This document shows positions 54,787 to 63,064 of a stretch of DNA of 64,000 nucleotides, piece by piece. The stretch lies in the NCBI GenBank assembly GCA_012840135.1, contig DUMA01000022.1, forward strand, positions 124,001 to 188,000, written 5' to 3'. The stretch comes from Thermoanaerobacterales bacterium (GTDB lineage Bacteria > Bacillota > Thermosediminibacteria > Thermosediminibacterales > Tepidanaerobacteraceae). Position 1 is the stretch's first letter, and each line of letters begins with the position of its first letter. The position numbers and the translations under genes were made by a program. The notes beneath the pieces were generated by a model. That model was not told the origin of the DNA. It did not search any database and worked only from the letters and a program-made list of their open reading frames with translations.

Positions 54787-55239
54787 TTATATATAATACA
54801 TGTAATTCCCTGATTTAGTCTTTCGCCTTTCTGCCTCTTCACACATGTCCTGGAGTGTAATGGAATCCATGGTTTTGATCATGTTGTCCCTTATTTTTTC
54901 CCATACGACGCGGGTTATACAGTCATCTGCTCGAGAGCAGGGTACCGCATCCTGTTCCAGCACGCAATCCACGAGCCCCAGCGGTCCCTCTAGAACTCTT
55001 AGCACGTCTGCCACAGTTATTTCAGAGGGTTTTCTTGTCAGAGTATATCCTCCCTGAGCACCTCGAACGCTTTGAACAAGGCCTGCTTTTCTCAGGCTAG
55101 ATATGAGCTGTTCAAGATAATGTTCTGAAATATCCTGCCTTTCTGCTACACTCTTGAGAGGAATGGGCCCGCTTCCGTAATTTTGAGCAAGATCAAACAT
55201 GGCTTTTAAACCGTATCTTCCCCTGGTTGATAATTTCAT
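54787..55239 (-). CDS. iscR: Rrf2-family Fe-S cluster regulator (IscR type)
   Basis: The protein has 150 residues. Residues ~1-70 are a winged helix (MKLSTRGRYGLKAMFDLAQ, LEQLISSLRKAGLVQSVRGAQGGY). The [2Fe-2S] cysteines lie in VDCVLEQDAVPCSRADDCITR, with the first two Cys seven residues apart as in IscR. It represses the isc operon when it carries a cluster. It has its own promoter; the conserved start is MKLSTRGRYG. It lies 41 bases upstream of iscS. Confidence 0.95.
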   Translation of the reverse strand: MKLSTRGRYGLKAMFDLAQNYGSGPIPLKSVAERQDISEHYLEQLISSLRKAGLVQSVRGAQGGYTLTRKPSEITVADVLRVLEGPLGLVDCVLEQDAVPCSRADDCITRVVWEKIRDNMIKTMDSITLQDMCEEAERRKTKSGNYMYYI

Positions 55240-55253
55240 CGTTTTTCACCCGA

Positions 55254-55276
55254 ATTCCTATCGTTTTAGTGGGTAT
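55254..55276 (-). promoter_or_regulatory. Candidate IscR operator
   Basis: Just after the -10, ATACCCAC on one arm and TAGGAAT on the other form an imperfect palindrome of the ATnCCn...nGGnAT kind on the minus strand. The site overlaps the predicted transcription start, the position expected for autorepression. Confidence 0.45.
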
Positions 55277-55285
55277 TCTGTTATT

Positions 55286-55314
55286 AATATACAGTATTTG
55301 ATAATAAATGTCAA
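55286..55314 (-). promoter_or_regulatory. Sigma-A promoter of the isc operon
   Basis: On the minus strand a consensus TTGACA (55309-55314), a 17-base spacer and TATATT (55286-55291). Confidence 0.88.
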
Positions 55315-55334
55315 GTCTTCAATCAATAAACTTT

Positions 55335-55368
55335 TAAAAAAAAAATCAGTTCAATAAAGAACCGATTT
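55335..55368 (-). terminator. Intrinsic terminator ending the flagellar/chemotaxis operon
   Basis: AAATCGGTTC and GAACTGATTT pair around a 6-base loop and are followed by about ten T residues on the minus strand, immediately past the stop of the 99-residue gene. It separates the flagellar operon from the isc operon. Confidence 0.93.
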
Positions 55369-55658
55369 CATATTTTTATATCGATATGGCCGGTATTTTT
55401 AGAAGTGCCCTTTTTTTTATTACTTCCTCGTTTATCTTTATTTCTTTCCTTTTTATTTTCTTTATCAACTTCTATGTTTATTTTTTCAGGTCTTGTTCTT
55501 TCATAGACCTTCTCTTTAGCCATCTTTAATTGTTCCTTGAATTGTGCTGAAAGTAAACTTTGCTGCGCTTCATTACTTTCTTTTATGACCTGCTGCGCTT
55601 TTGCAGCTTCCGCAGTTTTCGGCACGATAACCTGAAGGTCTATGGGCCTCATTGACAT
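55368..55658 (-). CDS. Small charged protein at the end of the flagellar operon
   Basis: The protein has about 96 residues from the preferred ATG. It begins with a short conserved stretch RPIDLQVIVPKTAEAAKAQQ, continues as a likely helix, and ends with a Lys/Arg/Glu/Asn-rich low-complexity tail (KENKKERNKDKRGSNKK). No enzyme motif or membrane helix is visible. An alternative GTG three codons upstream directly follows the FapA stop. Because it closes an operon of flagellar and chemotaxis genes, a motility-related role is reasonable but unproven. Confidence 0.7.
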   Translation of the reverse strand: MSMRPIDLQVIVPKTAEAAKAQQVIKESNEAQQSLLSAQFKEQLKMAKEKVYERTRPEKINIEVDKENKKERNKDKRGSNKKKGTSKNTGHIDIKI

Positions 55659-55667
55659 GAAAATCAC

Positions 55668-57179
55668 CTATCCTTCAAATGTGCCAAATTTTATCTGGCC
55701 TTCATGATTATAGAAGGTAACGTGGTCGATTTTATCCCTTAATTTGAGGCTGGCATTACCTATCACAATATTAACCCCGGGCATAGCTGCATTGGAAGCC
55801 GACACCTTTGCTCTAACCTGACTTGTTATCATCATCTCCAGTTCTTCTTTTTCATCAGAAAGGGCCAGTTTTTGTTCATTCAAAATATCATAAGTTTGTT
55901 TCAATTTCTCCAGTAGAACCATCTTGTCTGGAGCCAATGTATTTCTATCTTTCATTTTTTCCAATAGTTCAATGGCTTGCCTGGTTTTTTCAAGATCATT
56001 TTTAATGGTTTGCAATTTCTGGTTAATTTCTAAAAGTCTCTTTTTTTCGCCCGGGTTTATTCCCACTTCTATTTCGGTATAAGTAGCCATGGGAGAACCT
56101 ATGGTTTTTGCAACAAGTTCATCTCCCGCTCTGGATGTTCCACCTACCAGCAACCCTTTCTTGCCATCAATTTTTATTTTTTTACCTGCTGATAAGTTGC
56201 TGTGCATAACCGCTTCATAAACCACTATATTCCGGCCTGCTTCTACATTGGAATTTTCAATATAACGGGCTGTAATATCACCTCCCGCCCGAAGATACCC
56301 CCTTCCACCTCCCTGTATACCCCTTTTAATAATAATATTTCCTCCAGCATCTATTTCTGCAGCTTCGACCGTTCCTTCTATCTCAGCGTCCCCTTCAACC
56401 TTTATTTTAAAACCACTTTTTACGCTGCCCCTTACAATAATACTGCCCAAAAAATTAATATTTCCTGTTGCAGGGCCTACATCGCCTCCGATTTCCAGTA
56501 CCTGGAGCACGCTAATCTTTCCATCCAATAATACCGGTTGTCCATCTATATTTGAAAATAATTTATACCCATCTTCAGATACAGCAACATTTTTCCCCGT
56601 TCGGAATCGGATTTCCTTACCATCCTTTGCTGGTATCGTTTTGCCGGTTATTGTCTTTCCCGGAATGCCTTTGGCAGGTGGTATGATCTCCGCCAGGAGT
56701 TCTCCCGCTTTTACGTTAGTCACAAGATTTAGATTATAATAATCGACTCTTCCATCATCGGTAATCGTGGGTTTTAATTCCTTGTTGGTGTCAAAGTAAT
56801 ATCTGATTTGAGCGTTTTGACCATCGATAGGAGCTTTGCCCCCGGCAATCTTCACCTTTGTAAAAAAAATGCCTTTTTCCAGTATTTCATTTATTTTCTC
56901 ATAATCTATGCCTTCGGTTATTCCCCTTTTCCCAAGTTCGTTTATAATACCATCAAAGGAAACCATTTTTCCGCCTTTCGGTGGAACTATATATATGGTT
57001 GCATACATCTCATCTTTTGATACTTCCACTTCCATTCTGGCATCCTCTATGCCATTCTCTTTTGAATCACGGCTATCATTCCTATCCTTCTTTGAATCAT
57101 TACAGGACATATTATAGCTTGCTTTTTCTATAACCCATTCTACCATTCTTTCTACTTTCTTTTCATTATTGTATTCCAT
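55668..57179 (-). CDS. fapA: FapA/DUF342-family protein
   Basis: The protein has 503 residues. Residues ~70-290 are the DUF342 beta-helix region with repeated G-D/N-I motifs (GDAEIEGTVEAAEIDAGGNI, IVVYEAVMHSNLSAGKKI); residues ~370-440 are coiled coil; and the C-terminus is a small beta domain. FapA-like proteins are found next to sigD and chemotaxis genes in many clostridia and have been linked to flagellar regulation. The symbol is from that family, not from a close characterised homologue. It follows sigD by 21 bases. Confidence 0.88.
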   Translation of the reverse strand: MEYNNEKKVERMVEWVIEKASYNMSCNDSKKDRNDSRDSKENGIEDARMEVEVSKDEMYATIYIVPPKGGKMVSFDGIINELGKRGITEGIDYEKINEILEKGIFFTKVKIAGGKAPIDGQNAQIRYYFDTNKELKPTITDDGRVDYYNLNLVTNVKAGELLAEIIPPAKGIPGKTITGKTIPAKDGKEIRFRTGKNVAVSEDGYKLFSNIDGQPVLLDGKISVLQVLEIGGDVGPATGNINFLGSIIVRGSVKSGFKIKVEGDAEIEGTVEAAEIDAGGNIIIKRGIQGGGRGYLRAGGDITARYIENSNVEAGRNIVVYEAVMHSNLSAGKKIKIDGKKGLLVGGTSRAGDELVAKTIGSPMATYTEIEVGINPGEKKRLLEINQKLQTIKNDLEKTRQAIELLEKMKDRNTLAPDKMVLLEKLKQTYDILNEQKLALSDEKEELEMMITSQVRAKVSASNAAMPGVNIVIGNASLKLRDKIDHVTFYNHEGQIKFGTFEG

Positions 57180-57200
57180 GAATTAACACCGGCTTTCTTT

Positions 57201-57938
57201 TTAAAAAATTGCCCGTTTTCTGCTCAAACTACCCCTCAATCTTAAAATGGCCTTTGTATGAAGCTGGGAGATTCTACCTTGTGAAAGTTCTAATACTTTT
57301 GATATTTCTTTTAAAGTTAAGCCTTCATAATAATAAAGTGTTACAACCAGCCTTTCCTGATAAGGTAAACGGTTTATAGCCTGCCCCAGCAACCTTTTTA
57401 CCTCTTTTTTTTCAACCGCTACATCAGGCCTGCCGCTTTCTCCTTCAGAATCTTCATTAAAAAGTAAATCATCAAAAGAAACTACAGTGGTAAAGGCAAT
57501 TTTATTATACAAATCCTGCAGTTCATCAATGGATAAATTCAGGTATTCGCATAAGTCCTCGTCTTTTACAGTGCGGCCCAGGCGTTGCTCCAATTCTGCA
57601 TATGCCTTTTGCAGAAGTTTGGCTTTCTTTCTGATGTTCTGCGGTACCCAATCCAATTTCCTCAATTCGTCTATTATGGACCCTTTTATTCGCGCGTAAG
57701 CATACGTTTCAAATTTTACGCCACAGGTCACATCATATCTTTCTATAGCCTGCAATAAACCGAAAACACCATAACTGATTAGATCTTCAGTATCAATATA
57801 GGAAGGGAGACTGATGGCCATGCGGTTTACTATATGCTTTATCAGCGGAATATAGCTTAATACAAGCTCTTCTTTGATTTTCTTATCCTTTGTGTCATTA
57901 TAATCCAGCCATAATTTATCCACCCTGAGAGCTTCCAT
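57201..57938 (-). CDS. sigD: Sigma-28 (sigma-D/FliA) RNA polymerase sigma factor
   Basis: The protein has 245 residues. Region 2 includes DTEDLISYGVFGLLQAIERYD and FETYAYARIKGSIIDELRKLDW; region 3 follows (LEQRLGRTVKDEDLCEYLNL); and region 4 ends with LTLKEISKVLELSQGRISQLHTKAI. The GSIIDELRKLDWVP motif is typical of the FliA group. It directs late flagellar, chemotaxis and autolysin genes. GGGTGG lies 5 bases before the ATG. It follows cheD by 15 bases, as in Bacillus. Confidence 0.97.
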   Translation of the reverse strand: MEALRVDKLWLDYNDTKDKKIKEELVLSYIPLIKHIVNRMAISLPSYIDTEDLISYGVFGLLQAIERYDVTCGVKFETYAYARIKGSIIDELRKLDWVPQNIRKKAKLLQKAYAELEQRLGRTVKDEDLCEYLNLSIDELQDLYNKIAFTTVVSFDDLLFNEDSEGESGRPDVAVEKKEVKRLLGQAINRLPYQERLVVTLYYYEGLTLKEISKVLELSQGRISQLHTKAILRLRGSLSRKRAIF

Positions 57939-57953
57939 CTTACCACCCCGGAA

Positions 57954-58442
57954 CTATATTTTTTTTATGCCATGTCCTATAGTTTTGATGGTAAGTTCAC
58001 CGGTTTCACAATCAAATTCGATAGTCCTTCCAAAATTACCCTCCACATCTTCCGAAATTATTTTAATATTAAGCAGGGCAAGCTTTGACCTAACAGCCTC
58101 CACATTGCGCCGTCCTATCTGCATTATGTTGCTGTCGGATTTAATCTGGAACATCTGAGCTCCACCGGCAATTTTACCTATTAACTTCCTGGGATCTACA
58201 CCATTTTTTACCATATCTTTTATCATCATATCTATGGCAGTATCTGCAAATTTTCCGGGATTGAAATCCTTTTTACTGCTTAGACTGCTGTCTGGTAGCA
58301 TAATATGGGCAAGGCCTCCGATTTTTTTTGTGGACTCATATAAGGCGACGCCCACGCAGGATCCAAGCCCCAAAGAGACCAGCACAGATGGTGATTTTGC
58401 TACTTTATATTCTGCCATTCCTACCCTGACTGTTTCAATCAA
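57954..58442 (-). CDS. cheD: Chemoreceptor glutamine deamidase CheD
   Basis: The protein has 162 residues. The catalytic cysteine lies in GLGSCVGVALY and the histidine in GGLAHIMLPDS, the classical CheD pair; GKIAGGAQMF follows. It deamidates receptor glutamines and, in Bacillus, stimulates CheC. The start is TTG with GGAG about 9 bases upstream, overlapping the cheC stop by 8 bases. Order cheC-cheD-sigD equals Bacillus. Confidence 0.96.
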   Translation of the reverse strand: MIETVRVGMAEYKVAKSPSVLVSLGLGSCVGVALYESTKKIGGLAHIMLPDSSLSSKKDFNPGKFADTAIDMMIKDMVKNGVDPRKLIGKIAGGAQMFQIKSDSNIMQIGRRNVEAVRSKLALLNIKIISEDVEGNFGRTIEFDCETGELTIKTIGHGIKKI

Positions 58443-59040
58443 ACGAACTCACTCCAATAGCCTTTAGAAGTACCTTCAATGAATCATCATCCGGTATAAG
58501 AAAAAAATGAAAGTTGATATCATCAATTCCTTCCGCAAACTCGGTTTCGATTAAAAAGGCGGTATCTCCCATGTATCCGTATAAACTGAGTGGAAAGCTG
58601 AAAATGGCTCCAGCCATGTCATAGGCAAAGCTGGGCACCGATATCTTCATGGATAATCTGGTAAAATCTGATAATGCAACTATGTAAGAACTGGCAACAA
58701 TATTTCCAACTTCAACAAGAGCTGACTCTTCCATCTCTGAAAAACCATATTCTCCGGGTTTTTGCTTTAACAAACAATTTACCAGATTACAAGCTTTCTC
58801 TTTAGGAATTACTATGAGAATGTTGCCGCTAATATCACCAGTTATCCTCATGAATATACCCGCTACCAGATTTTCCGGTCCGCCTACAGAATTAGAAACA
58901 TCGTCGAAAGGAATTATCGCGACTTTTGGTACATTCATTCTGATCTTATTCGACAAAAGCAATGAAAGAGCTGTAGCAGCATTGCCCGCACCGATATTAC
59001 CTATTTCCTTGAGGGCATCCAGTTCTATATCAGAAAACAT
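58435..59040 (-). CDS. cheC: CheY-P phosphatase CheC
   Basis: The protein has 201 residues with two CheC/CheX active-site motifs: DALKEIGNIGAGNAATAL near residue 8 and EESALVEVGNIVASSYIVAL near ~105, each with the E-x-x-N pair. Like CheC of Bacillus, it dephosphorylates CheY-P and is modulated by CheD. AAGGTG precedes the ATG by about 7 bases. It follows cheW by 13 bases. Confidence 0.96.
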   Translation of the reverse strand: MFSDIELDALKEIGNIGAGNAATALSLLLSNKIRMNVPKVAIIPFDDVSNSVGGPENLVAGIFMRITGDISGNILIVIPKEKACNLVNCLLKQKPGEYGFSEMEESALVEVGNIVASSYIVALSDFTRLSMKISVPSFAYDMAGAIFSFPLSLYGYMGDTAFLIETEFAEGIDDINFHFFLIPDDDSLKVLLKAIGVSSFD

Positions 59041-59053
59041 GTATTTTTCACCT

Positions 59054-59509
59054 TCACATCCGGGATAGTTGGGTTATTTCCTGAGGTTTTAATACTTTAG
59101 CGAGATTTAATAAAATTAGCAGCTTTCCATCCAACTTACCTACTCCATCTAAAAAATTACTGTCGATGCCGTTTGTAATAGTCGGAGCCGGCTCAATAGC
59201 CTCCTGCGGGAGCTGAATTACTTCCGTGGCTGAATCTACTATCATACCTACAGTTATATCGTCCAGAGTGACGATAATAATTCTGGTATTGTCCGTGATT
59301 TGAGTTGGTTCCAGGTCGAACCTCTTTTTCAGATCGATAACAGGCACTATTTCCCCTCTAAGGTTTATGACACCTTCTACAAAAGGAGGAGCTTTGGGAA
59401 CTCTCGTAACCGGCATCATCCTCTCTATGGTCTTTACCTGAAGAATATCGACTCCGTATTCCTCTTCACCCAGTTTAAATTCAACAAATTGACGAATTTT
59501 TTCTGCCAT
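59054..59509 (-). CDS. cheW: Chemotaxis coupling protein CheW
   Basis: The protein has 151 residues with the CheW fold: QFVEFKLGEEEYGVDILQVK at the N-terminus, VEGVINLRGEIVPVIDLKKRF in the middle and SNFLDGVGKLDGKLLILLNL near the end. It links receptors to CheA. GAGGAGGG precedes the ATG. It follows cheA by 14 bases. Confidence 0.97.
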   Translation of the reverse strand: MAEKIRQFVEFKLGEEEYGVDILQVKTIERMMPVTRVPKAPPFVEGVINLRGEIVPVIDLKKRFDLEPTQITDNTRIIIVTLDDITVGMIVDSATEVIQLPQEAIEPAPTITNGIDSNFLDGVGKLDGKLLILLNLAKVLKPQEITQLSRM

Positions 59510-59523
59510 TATATAACCCTCCT

Positions 59524-61512
59524 CTAAAACATTGTATTAACATCCAGGATTAAAGCTACTTTCCCATCACCAAGGATGGTTGCTCCAGCGATGAACTTAA
59601 TATTGTTTAAAAAATTCCCCAGAGACTTTATTACTATCTCCTGCTGGCCAATCATGCTGTCTACCACAAGTCCTATGTCCCTTTCGCCCTTTTTTACTAT
59701 TACCATTGTCAAATCATCGGTATGGTTGCCATTGCTTTTGACATCCAGTAGTTCTCCCAGTCTCAATATGGGAATCACTTTTCCTCTCAAGCAGGTTACC
59801 TCGTTTTTCTGAACTCTCTTTATGTCTCTTGATGCTACTATTACAGTTTCTTTTATTGCGCTCAAAGGAATGGCGTACTTTTCTTCACCCACCATGACCA
59901 TTAAAGCCTGAATAATAGCCAGAGTTAGCGGCAATCTGATCAAGAAAGTGGTACCTTTGTCCGGAACTGTTTTTATTTCGATTCCTCCACCAAGGGATTC
60001 TATTTTGGTCTTTACTACATCAAGACCTACTCCCCTGCCAGAAATATCCGTTACCTTTTCCTTAGTGCTAAATCCCGGTTCAAATAAAAAGGATATTATT
60101 TCGGATTCCTTGAGATTTTTTGCCTGCTCTTTATCTATTAACCTCCTGGCAATGGCAGTTTTTAATACTTTGTTTAAATCAATTCCCCTGCCGTCATCAG
60201 ATATTTCTATCACCACATTATTGCCATCGTGATAGGCCTTAAGTTTAATAGTTCCCTGAGCTGCCTTACCTTTCTTTAATCGTTCTTCAGGCATTTCTAT
60301 GCCGTGATCCACCGAATTACGGATCAAATGAATCAAAGGATCTCCGATCTCATCTATAACAGTCCTGTCAAGTTCGGTTTCCGCTCCTTCTATAATCAAG
60401 GAAATGTTCTTTGACAGCTCCCGGGAAAGATCCCGAACAACCCGCGGAAAACGATTGAACACATTTTCTATAGGGACCATTCGGACTTTCATTACTGCAT
60501 CGTGGAGATTTGATGTAATCCGTTCAAGATATTCTACTGCCTCCCTCCTTTTTTGTCCGTCGGTTTTTTCATCCATACCATCGAGCCTGGTCTTTATAAT
60601 AATAAGTTCGCTCACAAGATTCATCAATTTATCCAGCCGTTCAATATCTACTCTCAAAGTCTTGCTTGTTTTTTTAAGGTGATTGGTATTCTTTACCATT
60701 GCTTCGTCAACAGTACAGGCGACAGTGTCTTTTTGTGATTCACCGGAATTGGCAGTAGCGCCTTCAAAAGATCTTTGTTCGACTTCCTTTATCTGAATAG
60801 ACCTCAATTCAGATATAGAACTCAGAGATTTTTCCAATTCCTGTTTGTCATGGGCAGATATAATATATACGGTAAATTCATCATCGAATTTTTCGTCTTC
60901 TATATCCTGAACAATAGGTTTGGTCTTAATTATATCTCCGAAACTCTCAAGCGTTTTAAAGACCAGAAAAGCCCTTGCTGACTTCAAGAGGCAATTGGCC
61001 TCCAGTTTTATCAAAACTTCCCACACAAAAAGACCTTTTGACATTGCTTCTCTTATCAATCGTTCTTCAAATTCATTGAAATTTTGATTTGCTTCGGGTT
61101 TTTTATCCTCTTTTTCCGGTTCTTTAAACTGTGCTGAAGCGCCTGGATTTTGCTTAAGCTTTTCCAGAATAATGTTTATATCTCTATCCCCTTCTTCCCC
61201 ATTTTCCGTAATATCTTCGATTAGTCTTTCTAAAAAATCAACCGATTCCAGCAGCGTATCGATTATTTCAGGAGATACGGCTATCTTTCCATTTCTAATA
61301 TCGCCAAACAAGCTCTCCATTTCATGGGTTATTTCCGAAATCCTGTTAAACCCCATGGTACCTGCCATTCCCTTGAGAGTATGAGCTGAGCGGAAAATCT
61401 CGTCTATGATATCTTGTCTTGGATTGCTCTCTAGTTCCAGCAAGTGATCGTTGAGATTTTGAATGTGTTCTTTTGATTCCTCCAGAAAAATGTCAAGGTA
61501 TTGATTGTTCAT
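59524..61512 (-). CDS. cheA: Chemotaxis histidine kinase CheA
   Basis: The protein has 662 residues and all five domains. P1 (~1-105) has the phosphorylated His in RSAHTLKGMAGTMGF; P2 (~150-240) is the CheY docking region; P3 (~285-345) is the dimer helix bundle; P4 has N-box HLIRNSVDHGIE, DDGRGID and GRGVGLDVVKTKIESLGG; P5 (~525-660) is CheW-like. It phosphorylates CheY and CheB in response to receptors. The gene lies between the PilZ gene and cheW; cheB, which often precedes cheA in Bacillus, is not here. Confidence 0.97.
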   Translation of the reverse strand: MNNQYLDIFLEESKEHIQNLNDHLLELESNPRQDIIDEIFRSAHTLKGMAGTMGFNRISEITHEMESLFGDIRNGKIAVSPEIIDTLLESVDFLERLIEDITENGEEGDRDINIILEKLKQNPGASAQFKEPEKEDKKPEANQNFNEFEERLIREAMSKGLFVWEVLIKLEANCLLKSARAFLVFKTLESFGDIIKTKPIVQDIEDEKFDDEFTVYIISAHDKQELEKSLSSISELRSIQIKEVEQRSFEGATANSGESQKDTVACTVDEAMVKNTNHLKKTSKTLRVDIERLDKLMNLVSELIIIKTRLDGMDEKTDGQKRREAVEYLERITSNLHDAVMKVRMVPIENVFNRFPRVVRDLSRELSKNISLIIEGAETELDRTVIDEIGDPLIHLIRNSVDHGIEMPEERLKKGKAAQGTIKLKAYHDGNNVVIEISDDGRGIDLNKVLKTAIARRLIDKEQAKNLKESEIISFLFEPGFSTKEKVTDISGRGVGLDVVKTKIESLGGGIEIKTVPDKGTTFLIRLPLTLAIIQALMVMVGEEKYAIPLSAIKETVIVASRDIKRVQKNEVTCLRGKVIPILRLGELLDVKSNGNHTDDLTMVIVKKGERDIGLVVDSMIGQQEIVIKSLGNFLNNIKFIAGATILGDGKVALILDVNTMF

Positions 61513-61529
61513 GATCCCACCTCATTATA

Positions 61530-62174
61530 TCAGTATCTGTAACCCTTGTTAATCAGTTTCCTTTGTTCCGCAAGAATAAATTTGATTATTTCATCGCGTT
61601 TTTCCTCTTCAATATCTACAAATTGAACTGCTGCATAATACATGCCTGAACGTTGGGGATGCTCCTCTTTCCATGCTCTGACAACCATGCTTTTTACTTC
61701 AACCACTTTTGAAATAAGGGTAATTCTTACATTAATCAGTTCCCCCTTTTTTAATTCCCGATCCAGAGTAATCAAGGCGCCGCTGCCGCTTAGATCTTTT
61801 ATATGACCATCCATCAATTCGCCAGTCTCAATAAGACTTATCTTTACTTTCATCGTTACTTTTATCCTAAAAAATTCCCTTCTTTGATTTTTTATCGGTG
61901 GGCTAACAGCGTTTACATGTAATACAGGAATAGGAATATATTTTTTTCCGACAACCTTACCTATAAAATAATAAAAGGAGTCTCCTTTAGAAAAATGTAT
62001 CCTGATAGATTCATTCAAACCTATATAAAAGAGTTGATTCCCCTGCATGGGCATATCTAAAACAAGATTGTCAAATTCTATATCTTCCACTTTGGAGGGG
62101 AAAAAAATATTCTGGTTTCCTCTTTCGACTTCAATGTTTACTTTCATACCAACTTTAAATACTGTATAGTCCAA
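61530..62174 (-). CDS. PilZ-domain protein (YcgR/MotI type, cyclic-di-GMP receptor)
   Basis: The protein has about 214 residues from the preferred TTG at 62174 (AGGGG about 10 bases upstream); an ATG at 62228 is also in frame but lies directly after a GAGGG and overlaps flhG by 37 bases. Residues ~15-110 form the YcgR N-terminal domain; the PilZ domain begins with QRREFFRIKV (the RxxxR arginine pair) and has DLSGSGALI (DxSxxG). Such proteins slow flagellar rotation when c-di-GMP rises. It occupies the flhG-cheA slot where cheB lies in Bacillus. Confidence 0.9.
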   Translation of the reverse strand: MDYTVFKVGMKVNIEVERGNQNIFFPSKVEDIEFDNLVLDMPMQGNQLFYIGLNESIRIHFSKGDSFYYFIGKVVGKKYIPIPVLHVNAVSPPIKNQRREFFRIKVTMKVKISLIETGELMDGHIKDLSGSGALITLDRELKKGELINVRITLISKVVEVKSMVVRAWKEEHPQRSGMYYAAVQFVDIEEEKRDEIIKFILAEQRKLINKGYRY

Positions 62175-62191
62175 TCCTTTGACACCCCTGT

Positions 62192-63064
62192 TCAGTTTTT
62201 CAAAAAAGCCATCAGTTTTTTTACCCATCCCTCAAAGGTGTAATTATATTGAATAGGTTTTTGTTCACCGTAAAGAAGCTTTCTTCCAAGATTCAAAATA
62301 CATTTGGAAGCCAGACTGTCTGGAAATCTTGCATAAAATGGGATTTGTTCCATGTTTGATTTTAAAACGCTCCTGTCTTCCAGCACATATCCAAGATAAT
62401 CTATATCGGTATGTAAGAATTTACGGGAAGCGTTTGACAATTTTTGAACGGTGTATTCAGCATCTCTAAAGTTATCAACCCTATTTATTATGACATGTAT
62501 CTTTTGAGAATACTTGTGGATTAATTTTATTACGGCATAAGCATCGGTGATAGCACTTGGTTCCGGAGTAGTTACGATAATGACTTCATCCGATGATTGA
62601 ACAAAGCCAAGTACATTTTTCGATATACCGGCACCTGTATCTATAATAACAATGTCAAAATCATGAGAAATACTATTGAACGCCTTTATCAGAAGATTTA
62701 ATTCCACAACGGATAGATTAGCCATTTCATAAAGGCCCGAAGCTCCAGGTAGAATCTTAATCCCCATCGGCCCTTCTATTATGATTTCATTTATGTTTTT
62801 TTCGCAACTGATTATATGAGAAATATTGTATTTCGGATATAAGCCTGCAATTACATCCACATTGGCCAGCCCCAGATCAGCATCCACCAGCAGTACTCTT
62901 TTGCCCAGCTCTTGCAATACCATGGACAAATTGATCGAAAGGTTTGTCTTCCCCACTCCCCCTTTTCCGCTGGTAACACAATAAACTTTGAACGTTCCTT
63001 GAAAGACTTTATGATTCTGTCTTTCGTCCATTATTCTCTTTAGCTTCGAAGTCTGTTCATACAT
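62192..63064 (-). CDS. flhG: MinD-like ATPase FlhG (YlxH)
   Basis: The protein has 290 residues. The deviant Walker A is VTSGKGGVGKTNLSINLS, and LLVDADLGLANVDVIAG, IIDTGAGIS and VTTPEPSAITDAYAV follow. FlhG (YlxH) works with FlhF to set flagellar number and place. It starts 8 bases inside the flhF stop region with GGGGGAG upstream. An alternative ParA-family assignment is excluded by the neighbour flhF and the FlhG-specific C-terminal helix. Confidence 0.95.
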   Translation of the reverse strand: MYEQTSKLKRIMDERQNHKVFQGTFKVYCVTSGKGGVGKTNLSINLSMVLQELGKRVLLVDADLGLANVDVIAGLYPKYNISHIISCEKNINEIIIEGPMGIKILPGASGLYEMANLSVVELNLLIKAFNSISHDFDIVIIDTGAGISKNVLGFVQSSDEVIIVTTPEPSAITDAYAVIKLIHKYSQKIHVIINRVDNFRDAEYTVQKLSNASRKFLHTDIDYLGYVLEDRSVLKSNMEQIPFYARFPDSLASKCILNLGRKLLYGEQKPIQYNYTFEGWVKKLMAFLKN

